This document shows positions 7,467-16,160 of a stretch of DNA of 64,000 nt, in pieces. A program made the position numbers and the translations under genes. The notes under the pieces are model-generated. The model saw only the letters and a list, made by a program, of their open reading frames with translations. It did no database searches and was not told the DNA's origin. Origin of the DNA: Comamonas sp. GB3 AK4-5 (GTDB lineage: Bacteria; Pseudomonadota; Gammaproteobacteria; Burkholderiales; Burkholderiaceae_C); contig NZ_CP166730.1 in assembly GCF_041320665.1 (NCBI RefSeq), forward strand, positions 3,906,001 to 3,970,000, in the 5' to 3' direction. The number at the start of each line of letters is the position of its first letter. Position 1 is the first letter of the stretch.

Positions 7467-9980
7467 TCAGAAGACGTAGCGCAGATTGGCCTTGAAACTG
7501 CGTGGCGCGCCCCAGAAAACCGAGTTGTAGTTGCCAATGCCCGCGTAGTAGTACTTGTCGAACAGATTGTCGACGCTGAAGGTGGCCTTGAGCTGGCGGC
7601 TCAGCTGCACCCCAGCCACCAGCCCCACGACGGTGTAAGCGGGTTGGCTGAAGCGCCGGTCTGCTCCCGCAATCTGCTGCGTGAAATAAGTCCCGCTTTG
7701 CCACTGGACATTGCCTCCCACGCTCACATGCTTCCAGGTCCCAGGCAGGCGATACATCGTGGCCAGCTTGAAGGTCTTCTCGGGCTGGTTCGCACTGACA
7801 CGCTTGCCATAGGCATCGCGCGGCTGGATATAGGTGATGCCTGCGCCCAGCTGCCAGCCCGGCTGCAGCTCACCAAAGACCTCCAGCTCCACGCCCTTGG
7901 TGGTCACACCTTGAATGGCCACAGAGGCCACGCCGCCGTCGGGCCGTGTGGCACCACTGGGGTCGTTGATGGCGTAGTTGTCCTGCTTCAGCTGAAACAG
8001 TGCCGCGCTGGCGTTGAGTTTGTTCTCAAGGTAGCTGCCCTTGATACCGAGCTCATAGCTTTTGCCCGTCAAGGGGTTCAGCTGGCGATCCTGGGCATCG
8101 TAGTTGTATGCCTGGGGCTTGAAGACATCGGTGTAGGAGGCATAGACCGTGTGCTGGCCATCCACATCCAGGGTCACGCCCGCATAGGGGATGAACTTGC
8201 CATGGATCTTGGTGGAAGCGTAGCTGGAGCGCCCCAGCGCATTGATGCTGGCCAAACTCCACGCGTAGTCGGTGACACGGCCACCCAGGATCAGCGACAG
8301 CCGATCGGAAGGCTGCAGCACAGTGGCCGCATAGGCAATCTTCTGGCGGGCATTCACGTCAAACCGCGACCACCATTCATAAGCCGTGGGCTGGCTGGCG
8401 TTGTTGTCCCAGTGAAAAACATCCGGAATCAGGGCATCGGTATCGCCATCCGAGCGATTCGATACGGCCTTGGTACGCGCGCTGCCATAGCCCAGCACCA
8501 GCTTGTGATCACGCCCGCCCAAGGCGTATTTGCCGGACAGCTGCAGGTCCATGCTGTCTTCCGTCGTATCGGTATTGAACTGGGAAGCACCACCCGCATA
8601 AAACCCGTGGTCCACGCTGTGCGTAGTGGCGTCAATGGTGGCACTGCTGATGCCCGAGATGACCTCCCGCGACTGGTAGGTGCGCCGCCCCAGATGGGCC
8701 TTCAGATTCCAGCCGCTGCCCAGCTCATGCTCCAGCGTGGCAAACAGATGCTGTGTATCTTGGTCACGGTGCGCCCAGCGATCGGCCGCATTTGTGGAGC
8801 GGGAGAACCGCGCCACCGTCCCATCCGAGAAGAAGGCCGGCAGATGGCTGTTGGTCGTTCCCTGGCCTTTGTTCTGCTGGATGTTGAAGCCCAGCGACAG
8901 CGTGGTCGACGCCGCCAGATCGGCTTCCACAATGCCGTACAGCAGCGATTTGCGCGTCTTCAGGTAGTCGATAAAGCTGCGGCTGTCCTGGGCTGCAGCC
9001 ACCAGGCGCCCACGGATGCGGCCATCTGCGCTCAAGGGGCTGGAGAGATCCACCTCGCTGCGGTAGTCATCCCAGGAGCCGACATCCACGGATGCATGCC
9101 CCTGAAAATCCGCCGTGGGCCGCTTGCGCACCAGGTTGATGACCCCGGAAGGATCACCCACGCCATTCACCAGGCCTGTTGCGCCCTTGAGGATTTCGAC
9201 ACGGTCATAAATGGCAGAGTCGGTCAGACTGTAGTTGTCACGCACATTGCCGCCGGCGCTGGACAGGCTGGGCACGCCGTCGAACTGAAAGTTCTCCACC
9301 TGAAAGCCCCGGGCATAAAAGCTGTAGCCCTCGGTGTTGTCGCGGTTCACCGCAATGCCTGGCGTCTGCCGCAGCACGTCGGCAATGCCCTGCAGGCCCT
9401 GGTCGTCCATTTGCTGGCGCGTGATCACCGTGATGGACTGCGGTGTCTTTTGCAAAGCCAAATCCAGCTTGGTGGCCGATTCACTGGAGCGGGCGATATA
9501 GCGCCCCGATCCCTCCGTGGGCATGCTGCGTCCGGCCTCGGCCGTCACCTTCACTTCGCCCAGCATGGCCCCCGGCCCTGCCGCAGCGCCCGGCACCACC
9601 ACCGGCAAGGCCCGCAGGGTATAGACACCGCCGCTGCCGGCCACCGCCTCCAGCCCCGTGCCAGCCAGCAGGCCGGCCAGGCCATCGCGCAGGCCATAAC
9701 GGCCCTGCAGGCCGGGCGAGGTCTTGCCCTGCACCAGGGCCGGCGGCATGGTGATGCTGATGCCCGCGCGCACGGCAAAGCTGGCCAGGGCCTCATCCAG
9801 TGCGCCCAGCGCGATCTGGTAGTTCTGCATGGTCTCGGCCTGCGCCGCAGCAGATGCGGCCAAGGTCTGCGCCTGGCCTGTGCCCGCCGTGCAGGCCATG
9901 GCAATCAGGGCGCAACGCGCCGCCAGCGCCAAGGCATGGCGCGGGGTTGCAGGGTGAAGGTGAAAAAACGGGCGTGCCAT
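7467..9980 (-). CDS. TonB-dependent siderophore receptor with STN domain (cassette 3)
   Basis: Outer-membrane transducer receptor of 837 residues. The signal peptide ends around residue 38 (GTGQAQT). The STN domain runs about 52-105 (YQIALGALDEALASFAVRAG). A TonB-box-like LGEVKVTAEAGRS follows. The plug carries QKTPQSITVITRQQMDDQG, FYARGFQVENFQFDGVPS and VEILKGATGLVNGVGDPSG. A 22-strand-type barrel ends in FKANLRYVF. The ARGFQVENFQFDGVP signature is shared with receptor 4 (SRGYSIENFQFDGVP) but not receptor 2. This suggests a recent paralogous pair with related ligands. The gene follows fecI3-fecR3 after a 333-bp gap that holds dispersed repeats. Confidence 0.93.
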   Translation of the reverse strand: MARPFFHLHPATPRHALALAARCALIAMACTAGTGQAQTLAASAAAQAETMQNYQIALGALDEALASFAVRAGISITMPPALVQGKTSPGLQGRYGLRDGLAGLLAGTGLEAVAGSGGVYTLRALPVVVPGAAAGPGAMLGEVKVTAEAGRSMPTEGSGRYIARSSESATKLDLALQKTPQSITVITRQQMDDQGLQGIADVLRQTPGIAVNRDNTEGYSFYARGFQVENFQFDGVPSLSSAGGNVRDNYSLTDSAIYDRVEILKGATGLVNGVGDPSGVINLVRKRPTADFQGHASVDVGSWDDYRSEVDLSSPLSADGRIRGRLVAAAQDSRSFIDYLKTRKSLLYGIVEADLAASTTLSLGFNIQQNKGQGTTNSHLPAFFSDGTVARFSRSTNAADRWAHRDQDTQHLFATLEHELGSGWNLKAHLGRRTYQSREVISGISSATIDATTHSVDHGFYAGGASQFNTDTTEDSMDLQLSGKYALGGRDHKLVLGYGSARTKAVSNRSDGDTDALIPDVFHWDNNASQPTAYEWWSRFDVNARQKIAYAATVLQPSDRLSLILGGRVTDYAWSLASINALGRSSYASTKIHGKFIPYAGVTLDVDGQHTVYASYTDVFKPQAYNYDAQDRQLNPLTGKSYELGIKGSYLENKLNASAALFQLKQDNYAINDPSGATRPDGGVASVAIQGVTTKGVELEVFGELQPGWQLGAGITYIQPRDAYGKRVSANQPEKTFKLATMYRLPGTWKHVSVGGNVQWQSGTYFTQQIAGADRRFSQPAYTVVGLVAGVQLSRQLKATFSVDNLFDKYYYAGIGNYNSVFWGAPRSFKANLRYVF

Positions 9981-10313
9981 GGACGATCGGGCTCCTGAAG
10001 CTTGTTGTGCAAAGTTCTCCTAGGCTTCACACGCCAGAAAAATAAAAGGGACAGATTTTTTGCAAAAAATGCATCGCATTTGCTTTCCGTAATGTCTGGA
10101 ATCAAGCGCTGTGGTTTTCGAGGCTGCCCCTCACCCCCACCCTCTCCCCGAAGGGGCGAGGGAGTCACACCAGGGGGCAGTACGCAAAACCGGCACAGCG
10201 CTGGCAGTACCCCAAAGCCAGAGCTGCCGCGCAAGGGCCGCCCCGCAGCGCGGGCAGCGTCCCCCTGCCCGCGAGCGCAGCGACGCGAGAGCGGGGGGAA
10301 GGCGCACAGCGCC
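9981..10313. repeat. Intergenic region with two dispersed GC-rich repeat elements
   Basis: This 333-bp gap separates receptor 3 from fecR3. At 10056-10069 lies a perfect 14-bp palindrome (TTTTTTGCAAAAAA). At about 10125-10160 is a hairpin element (CCCTCTCCCCGAAGGGGCGA) of the same family as the one at 23451-23551. From about 10210 to 10326 runs a second GC-rich element (GCAAGGGCCGCCCC to GCGCCTCAGGGGGGTG) that continues into the last codons of fecR3. A partial copy in opposite orientation lies at about 17060-17135. A promoter for receptor 3 is presumably here but was not identified. Confidence 0.6.
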
Positions 10314-11294
10314 TCAGGGGGGTGTCACCAGAGTCACCCAGTAGCGAGTGCGATAGCGCAGGGCCACGGGCAGTACCTGGGGCAGGCTTTCCAGCACGGC
10401 CGTGGTGTCGCCCTGCAGCTGAAAAGTCCCCGAGATACGCAACTCGGCCACGGCGGGGTCACAGTGCAGCACGCCGGGGCGGTAGCGGCCCAGCTCGGCC
10501 GCAAAGTCCGCCAGCCGCATATTGCGCACCTGGAGCACACCATGGGCCCAGCCCTCCGCGTCGGGCGTTACCACCTCCGCAGCAGCGATGGACTGTGCCG
10601 TCATACGGGTTTGCTGGCCGGCCTGCAGCACCAGCACCTGCTCGGGTGCTGCGCGCGGGCGCAGCTCCACCGCGCCGTCGAGCACGGCCACGCGCGTGGT
10701 ATCGCCGTCCTGGCGCACGGTAAAGCGCGTACCCAGGGCACGCATGCGCCCCTGGGCCGTGGCCACCACCAGGGGGCGCGGCGGGAGGTGCGCATCGGCT
10801 GCAGTTTCTATGTAAATCGCCCCGTGCAGCAGGTGCAGCAAGCGTAGATCGCTATCAAACCTGATGTTGACGGCGCTGGCCGTGTCCAGCTGCAGCCGGC
10901 TGCCATCGGCCAGTTGCAGCGTGCGGCGCTCGCCCGTGGCGGTGTGCAGATCGGCCAGCAGGTCGGCAGCACCACCGTGGCGCCAGGCCAGCCAGCCCGT
11001 GGGCGCGGCCACCAGCAGCAGGGCCAAGGCCTTGACGGCCCGGCGCCTTTGCGCGGCAGCGCGGTTCAACACCGGCAGCGCCAGCGAGGGCGGCAGCCGG
11101 GCAAAGGTTTGCCCCACATGTTGTGCGCGCTCCCAGGCTACGGCATGCGCGGGATGGGCCGCATGCCAGTGCTGCCAGCGCTGCCGGTCCTGGCCGCTGG
11201 CCGCGCCGGACTGCAGCAGAAAAAACCACTCGGCCGCCTGCAGCGCCATCTGCTCGCTGATGGCCTCCGGGGCCACGGTCTGCACCCCGCTCAT
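10314..11294 (-). CDS. fecR: FecR-family anti-sigma factor (cassette 3)
   Basis: Inner-membrane regulator of 326 residues. The ATG overlaps the fecI3 stop as ATGA, which fixes the start. The N-terminal helices contain LQAAEWFFLLQSGAAS and HAVAWERAQHVGQ. A membrane segment lies near 88-103 (ALALLLVAAPTGWLAW). The FecR domain shows GERRTLQLADGSRLQLDTA and MRALGTRFTVRQDGDT. The C-terminal STN-like part contains LRISGTFQLQGDTTAVLESL and ends YRTRYWVTLVTPP. The last codons lie inside a dispersed GC-rich repeat, so the extreme C-terminus may have been supplied by the repeat. Confidence 0.92.
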   Translation of the reverse strand: MSGVQTVAPEAISEQMALQAAEWFFLLQSGAASGQDRQRWQHWHAAHPAHAVAWERAQHVGQTFARLPPSLALPVLNRAAAQRRRAVKALALLLVAAPTGWLAWRHGGAADLLADLHTATGERRTLQLADGSRLQLDTASAVNIRFDSDLRLLHLLHGAIYIETAADAHLPPRPLVVATAQGRMRALGTRFTVRQDGDTTRVAVLDGAVELRPRAAPEQVLVLQAGQQTRMTAQSIAAAEVVTPDAEGWAHGVLQVRNMRLADFAAELGRYRPGVLHCDPAVAELRISGTFQLQGDTTAVLESLPQVLPVALRYRTRYWVTLVTPP

Positions 11295-11818
11295 GGCTGC
11301 AGCAGAATGCAGCGCGCCATGGCCTGTGCCATATAGCGCTTGACGGTGCGCTCGCTCAGGCCCAGGCGGGCGGCGATCTCGGCATAGCCCAGGCCTTCGA
11401 GCTGGGCCAGCAAAAAGGCGGCGCGCACGGCTGGCTTGAGGCCGTCCAGCATGGCGTCCACCTGCTGCAGCGTCTCCAGGATGATGGCCTGGTCTTCGGG
11501 CGAAGGCGCCATGGGCTCGGGCAGTTGGGCCAGGGCCTCCAGATAGGCCTGCTCCAGCGAGCGGCGCCGGTACAGATTCGCCAGCAGGCGCTTGGCAATC
11601 AGCGTCAGATAGGCGCGCGGCTCGCGCAGCTGCCAGCCGCCCTGCTTCTCGGGCGTGGCGTCTGGCGCATCCAGCAGACGCACAAACGTGTCCTGCGCCA
11701 GATCGGCCGCATCGCCTGCATGGCCCAGCCTGCGGCGCAGCCAGCCCTGCAACCAGCCATGGTGGTCGGTGTACAGAGCGGCAATATGCTGATGGTCAGG
11801 GCTGTGCGCGGCAGACAT
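11291..11818 (-). CDS. fecI: FecI-type ECF sigma factor (cassette 3)
   Basis: ECF sigma factor of 175 residues starting MSAAHSPDHQHIAALYTDHH. The open frame reaches up to 11908, but that extension would translate the Fur-box-like operator, so 11818 is preferred. Region 2 has DLAQDTFVRLLDAPDATPEK and LREPRAYLTLIAKRLLANLY. Region 4 has LKPAVRAAFLLAQLEGLGYA and LGLSERTVKRYMAQAMARC. The stop overlaps the fecR3 start. Confidence 0.92.
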   Translation of the reverse strand: MSAAHSPDHQHIAALYTDHHGWLQGWLRRRLGHAGDAADLAQDTFVRLLDAPDATPEKQGGWQLREPRAYLTLIAKRLLANLYRRRSLEQAYLEALAQLPEPMAPSPEDQAIILETLQQVDAMLDGLKPAVRAAFLLAQLEGLGYAEIAARLGLSERTVKRYMAQAMARCILLQP

Positions 11819-11856
11819 GGCGTCCCGGTTCCTTGGCGGGACAACAGCCCCAATTA

Positions 11857-11881
11857 AACAAGAATCATTCTTATTCAATTG
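11857..11881. promoter_or_regulatory. Fur-box-like operator upstream of fecI3
   Basis: ACAAGAATCATTCTTATTCA, starting 39 bp upstream of fecI3, is identical over at least 25 bp to the site before fecI2. The duplicated operator fits cassette duplication and shared iron control. Confidence 0.72.
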
Positions 11882-11935
11882 TAGCCGTTTCGCGCTGACC
11901 GCGAACATGGCTTCTTACCGCGGCTGCCAAGCGCC

Positions 11936-14413
11936 TCAAAAGTGGTAGCGGGCCGTCAGGTTCACATTGCGCTTGTCGCCATAGACGCCGGTGCCGTAGG
12001 AGCCCAGGCCGGGCATATAGGTCTTGTCGAACAGGTTGTTGATGTTCAGCGCCAGCGACCATTGCTTGTCCACCTCATAGCGCGCCATCAGTCCCACCAA
12101 TGCATAGGCGCGCTGGTCCGCACGCCAGTAAGGGGCACTCGACTGCTGGAAGTAGGTCAGGCTCTGCCAGGTCAGCGAGCCGCCCACGGTCCAGCGCTGG
12201 CCCACGCCGGGCAGGCGGTAGCTGGTGCTGAGCTTGAACAGATGTTTGGGCTGGTTGGTGTTGACCGCGCTCAGAATCACATCGGGCTGCGCCGGCGCCT
12301 TCGATGTCCGATAGGTGTAGCCACCATAGACATTCCAGCCCGGTGTGATGGTGCCGGAGACCTCCATCTCCACGCCCTTGCTGGTCACCCCGTCCATGAC
12401 CACATAGGCTTCCTCGCCAGAGCCGGGGTTGGTGCCGACAAACTGCGGCGCATTGCGCTGCTGGATATGGAACAGCGCCAGCGAGGTGTTGAGCTTGCCA
12501 TCCAGCAACTCGCCCTTGACCCCCACCTCCTTGCTCTTGCCCGTCAACGGCGGCAGGGGATTGCCGGCCCGGTCCTTGTAATAGGTCTGGGGGTTGAAGA
12601 TGTCGGTATAGCTGGCGTAGAGCGAGAACTGCGAGTCCAGGTCATACACCACGCCGGCATAGGGCACGGTCTTGTGTGCCACGCGCAGCTGATTGCCCAC
12701 GCTGTAGCTGCCATTGAGGCCCGTGGTGTCGTCCAGCATGTCGTACCAGCTCACACGCGAACCCAGAATGACAGACAGCGCATCCGTAGGCCGCAGGCGT
12801 GCCGCCGCAAAAGCCCCCTTCTCCACAATGCGGGTCATGCGGTGGTTGCGCAGCACAAAGTTGGGCCGTGGCGCCGAGCCATCCCATTCAAAGTAATTGC
12901 CCACAGGGCCATAGGCGTTGTTGTAGCCGGGCGCATGCCGGCGCTGGCGCGACCAGCTGGTGCCAAAGCTCAGCTCATGCTCGCGCCCCAGCAGCTCAAA
13001 CGGCCCGGACAGCACGGCATTCACCGCATGGGTTGTCGCATCCGAAGGAATCTTGTTGGACAGCATGTTCACCCCCAGCCCGGTGACCGGGTCCACCATG
13101 CCGTGGGCCGCCACGCCGACTTCCACATCACGCGACTGGCGCAAGCGGCCGGCCGAGACATCCAGCTTCCAGCCGTTGGCAAAACCATGTTTGAGCTCGG
13201 CAAACACATTGGTGCTGTCGTTGTCCCAGTACGACCAGCGCGCAGCGGGATTGAACGAGGTCGGGAAATGCGTGCGGCTGCCGTCCGTGAAGAACAAGGG
13301 AATGTGGCCAAAGCTCGCGCCCCGGGCGCGGGTCTGCATATGGTCCAGCCCCAGGCTCAGGGTGGTGTGTGCCGCCAGATCGGCTTCCACAATGGCGTAG
13401 AGATTGCGTGCATTGCGGCTGTAGTCATCCACCTGTGACTTGGCGTTCTGGGCCACGGCCACCACGCGGCCACGCACGCGCCCATCGGCCGTGATGGGGG
13501 TAGAGATGTCGGCTACGCCGCGCAAGCGCTCATGGCTGCCTATGCCGGCCTCCACCGAAGCCTGGAACTCACGGCTCGGGCGCTTGCGCACCAAATTCAC
13601 CACGGCCGAGGGGTAGCCCGCCCCCGTCAGCAAGCCGGTTGCGCCCTTGACCACTTCCACCCGGTCATAGATGGCGCTGTCGGCCAGCGAGGTGGTGTAT
13701 TGGTTGGCCGCGTCCATGGTGTTGGGCACACCATCGAACTGGAAGTTCTCTATGGAGTAACCACGTGAATAAAAGGTCGTGCGCTCGCTGTCATTGCGGC
13801 CCACGGTGACGCCCGTGGTCTTTTCCAGCACCTCGGGCAGGCTGGTCAGCCCTTGCTCGTCCATCATCTGCCGGGTGATCACCGTGGCAGACTGCGGCGT
13901 CTCGCGCAGCGACAAGCCCATGCGCGTGGCCGTTCCACTCTGGCGCACGGTGTAGGAGCCCGAGCCTTCGGTGGCCGTGCTGCGTTCCGCCTGGGCCGTC
14001 ACCTTCACCTCGGCCAGGCTGCTGCCCGCATGCAGTGGCTGCGCCTTTTTTTCCAGGCTGTAGCTCCCGCTGGGCCGCTGCACCAGTTGCAAACCGCTGC
14101 CAGCCAGCAGGCGCTGCAGCGCCTCGTACGCAGTGAAGCTGCCCGCCACGGCGGGGCTGTGCAGGCCCTGGGTCAGCGCGGGGTCGAAAGACAGGGCCAT
14201 GCCCGCGCCGGCGGCCACTTCGGCCAGGCTCAGGCCCAGCGGGCCGGCGGCGATGCGGTAGCTCTGGACAGTCTGGCTGGCTGCGGGCGCCTGCAGGGCG
14301 GCATCGGCCGCAGCATGGGCCGTGCCAGCAGCCAGGGCCATGCCCAGCAGGCTCAGACGGACAGCAGCCGCCACGGGGTGGTAAACAGGGCGCGGGGCCA
14401 GGGAAACAGACAT
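11936..14413 (-). CDS. TonB-dependent siderophore receptor with STN domain (cassette 4)
   Basis: Outer-membrane transducer of 825 residues. The frame is open up to 14668, but the upstream part overlaps fecR4. The ATG at 14413 has AAGGA 9 nt before it and starts a signal peptide (MSVSLAPRPVYHPVAAAVRL, then a hydrophobic stretch ending AGTAHAAA). The STN domain is at about 50-100 (YRIAAGPLGLSLAEVAAGAG). The TonB-box-like LAEVKVTAQAERS and plug motifs SLRETPQSATVITRQMMDEQ, FYSRGYSIENFQFDGVPN and VEVVKGATGLLTGAG follow. The barrel ends in LTARYHF. It is most like receptor 3 in the plug. It completes cassette 4 (fecI4-fecR4-receptor). Confidence 0.93.
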   Translation of the reverse strand: MSVSLAPRPVYHPVAAAVRLSLLGMALAAGTAHAAADAALQAPAASQTVQSYRIAAGPLGLSLAEVAAGAGMALSFDPALTQGLHSPAVAGSFTAYEALQRLLAGSGLQLVQRPSGSYSLEKKAQPLHAGSSLAEVKVTAQAERSTATEGSGSYTVRQSGTATRMGLSLRETPQSATVITRQMMDEQGLTSLPEVLEKTTGVTVGRNDSERTTFYSRGYSIENFQFDGVPNTMDAANQYTTSLADSAIYDRVEVVKGATGLLTGAGYPSAVVNLVRKRPSREFQASVEAGIGSHERLRGVADISTPITADGRVRGRVVAVAQNAKSQVDDYSRNARNLYAIVEADLAAHTTLSLGLDHMQTRARGASFGHIPLFFTDGSRTHFPTSFNPAARWSYWDNDSTNVFAELKHGFANGWKLDVSAGRLRQSRDVEVGVAAHGMVDPVTGLGVNMLSNKIPSDATTHAVNAVLSGPFELLGREHELSFGTSWSRQRRHAPGYNNAYGPVGNYFEWDGSAPRPNFVLRNHRMTRIVEKGAFAAARLRPTDALSVILGSRVSWYDMLDDTTGLNGSYSVGNQLRVAHKTVPYAGVVYDLDSQFSLYASYTDIFNPQTYYKDRAGNPLPPLTGKSKEVGVKGELLDGKLNTSLALFHIQQRNAPQFVGTNPGSGEEAYVVMDGVTSKGVEMEVSGTITPGWNVYGGYTYRTSKAPAQPDVILSAVNTNQPKHLFKLSTSYRLPGVGQRWTVGGSLTWQSLTYFQQSSAPYWRADQRAYALVGLMARYEVDKQWSLALNINNLFDKTYMPGLGSYGTGVYGDKRNVNLTARYHF

Positions 14414-14520
14414 GGGAAACAGTCCTTGCGCAAAAGCCATATGAAAGGGTTCACAGGCTTTGCCAAGCGAGAACGCAAAAGGTCTCAGCTGCGGTGCAAT
14501 TTTTTTCAGGTGTGCGGCAT

Positions 14521-15501
14521 TCACCGGGCCAGCAGCGTGACCCAGTGGCCACGCCAGCGGCGCGCCACCTGCAGCGGGTAGGTGGACTCCAGCATGGCCA
14601 GGGCCTGGTCGGTATCGGTCAGCGGGTAGGCCCCCGAGATGCGCAGCTGCGCCACCTCGGGCGCGCATTGCAAGACACCGGAGCGGTAGCGCGACAGCGC
14701 GGCGCAGACCGCATGCAACGGCATGGCGTCCGCCACCAGCATGCCTTGCACCCAGGCCTGTTGGGCAGCTGATACGGGCTGCAGCGCCTCCAGGCCTTGC
14801 GCCGTCAGCACGGTTTGCTGCCCGGCCTGCACCACCATGGCGGGAGCCAGGGCCTGGCTGGGCGTGGCCTCTACCGCCCCCTCGGTCACGGCCAGGTGCA
14901 CGGCCGCATCGCTGCAGCGCACCGTAAAGCGCGTACCCAGGGCGCGCAGCAGCCCCAGCGCGGTGTGCACGGCAAAGGGCCGCTGCGCGCCACTGGGATC
15001 GGCCGCGGTTTGAATAGAAATCGCCCCCTTGCGCAAGTAGATCAAGCGCTGGCTGCTATCAAAAACAATGTCTACCGCCGTGGCCGTGTCCAGCAGCAGG
15101 CGGCTGCCATCGGCCAGGGTGAGGTGGCGTTGCTCGCCGATGGCGGTGTGCGCATCGGCCGTCCAGCCCTGCTGCTGTACCAGGCTCCAGCCCAGCCAGC
15201 CTGCAGGGGCCACGGCCAGCAAGGCGGCCAGCTTGGCCACCACGGCGCGGCGCTGGCGGTGGCCATGGCGCACCGACCGGTCCAGGGCCGGCATGGCCAG
15301 GGCGGCGGGCAAACCACCCAGCTTGCCCATCAGCGACTCGGCCCTGGCCCAGGCCTGGTGGTGGGCAGAGCTGGTCTGGCTCCAGCGCTCGAAGTCCGCG
15401 CGCTCGGCGGGGCTGAGCGCACCGCCATGCAGGCGCACCAACCAATCGGCAGCCTCGTCCAGCAGGCTTTCTGCCATGGCCTCTGGCGCCACGGCGCTCA
15501 C
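14521..15501 (-). CDS. fecR: FecR-family anti-sigma factor (cassette 4), probable GTG start
   Basis: Inner-membrane regulator, 326 residues if started at the GTG at 15501. That GTG overlaps the fecI4 stop as GTGA, matching the ATGA overlaps of the other three cassettes, and VSAVAPEAMAES aligns with the FecR3 start. An ATG six codons upstream (15519) lies inside fecI4 and is the alternative. The N-terminal DEAADWLVRLHGG and HHQAWARAESLMG helices are present. The membrane segment is KLAALLAVAPAGWLGWSLV. The FecR domain has GEQRHLTLADGSRLLLDTAT and LRALGTRFTVRCSD. The C-terminal part contains LRISGAYPLTDTDQALAML and ends RGHWVTLLAR. Confidence 0.9.
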   Translation of the reverse strand: MSAVAPEAMAESLLDEAADWLVRLHGGALSPAERADFERWSQTSSAHHQAWARAESLMGKLGGLPAALAMPALDRSVRHGHRQRRAVVAKLAALLAVAPAGWLGWSLVQQQGWTADAHTAIGEQRHLTLADGSRLLLDTATAVDIVFDSSQRLIYLRKGAISIQTAADPSGAQRPFAVHTALGLLRALGTRFTVRCSDAAVHLAVTEGAVEATPSQALAPAMVVQAGQQTVLTAQGLEALQPVSAAQQAWVQGMLVADAMPLHAVCAALSRYRSGVLQCAPEVAQLRISGAYPLTDTDQALAMLESTYPLQVARRWRGHWVTLLAR

Positions 15502-16004
15502 GCCGTCAACGCCAGGCATTGGCGAAAGGCCTGGGCCATATAGCGTTTCACGCTGCTCAGCGACACGCCCAGCTGCTGGGCGATGTCTTCGTACTTCATG
15601 CCATCGAGCTGCGAGAGCAGAAAAGTCCGCCGCACCAGGGGCGGCAGCGCATCCAGCATGGCGTCGATCTCGTTGAGCGTCTCCAGCACCAGAGCACGCT
15701 GCTCGGGCGAAGGCGCCTCGGGCTCGGGCAGCAGGGCCAGCGCCTCCAGATAGGCCTGCTCCAGCGCCTGGCGCCGGTACCAGTTGACCAGCACGCCCTT
15801 GGCCACCGTGGTCAGGTAGGCACGCGGGGTTTGGAGGACGCCCACATCACGCGCTCGCAAAATGCGCACAAAAGTGTCCTGCGCCAGATCGGCCGCATCG
15901 CAGCTATTGCCCAGGCGCCGGCGCAACCAGCTCTGCAGCCAGCCATGGTGGTCAACATAGAGGGTGGCGACTTCGCCATGCGTGGCGCAGGAGGAAGAGT
16001 TCAT
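15498..16004 (-). CDS. fecI: FecI-type ECF sigma factor (cassette 4)
   Basis: ECF sigma factor of 168 residues starting MNSSSCATHGEVATLYVDHH. Region 2 contains DLAQDTFVRILRARDVG and TPRAYLTTVAKGVLVNWYRR. Region 4 contains LPPLVRRTFLLSQLDGMKYE and LGVSLSSVKRYMAQAF. It is the furthest upstream gene of the four-cassette array. Its promoter region is shared back to back with the plus-strand BtuF-like gene. The stop overlaps the fecR4 GTG. Confidence 0.92.
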   Translation of the reverse strand: MNSSSCATHGEVATLYVDHHGWLQSWLRRRLGNSCDAADLAQDTFVRILRARDVGVLQTPRAYLTTVAKGVLVNWYRRQALEQAYLEALALLPEPEAPSPEQRALVLETLNEIDAMLDALPPLVRRTFLLSQLDGMKYEDIAQQLGVSLSSVKRYMAQAFRQCLALTA

Positions 16005-16046
16005 GGCGGATGCCCGGGTCCTGTGCGGAGCCTGGCATCCGCATCA

Positions 16047-16068
16047 AACAAGAATCATTACTATTTGT
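16047..16068. promoter_or_regulatory. Fur-box-like operator between fecI4 and the BtuF-like gene
   Basis: AACAAGAATCATTACTATTT is a variant of the sites before fecI2 and fecI3. It lies 43 bp upstream of fecI4 and 93 bp upstream of the divergent BtuF-like gene, so it may control both. Confidence 0.68.
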
Positions 16069-16160
16069 GGATTCTAGCCTGGGCAGGCCCTGGGCTATCA
16101 TCGCGGCCTTTTCCTTCCCCACACGCCGACAGCGTTTTTACGCGGCAGCCGCGCGACGAT

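Noticed and set aside
7386..9998. 870-codon plus-strand frame opposite receptor 3
   Set aside because: Antisense shadow; the minus-strand frame encodes a complete receptor.
14414..14668. Upstream extension of receptor 4
   Set aside because: It overlaps fecR4 and lacks signal-peptide character; the ATG at 14413 has AAGGA at proper spacing.
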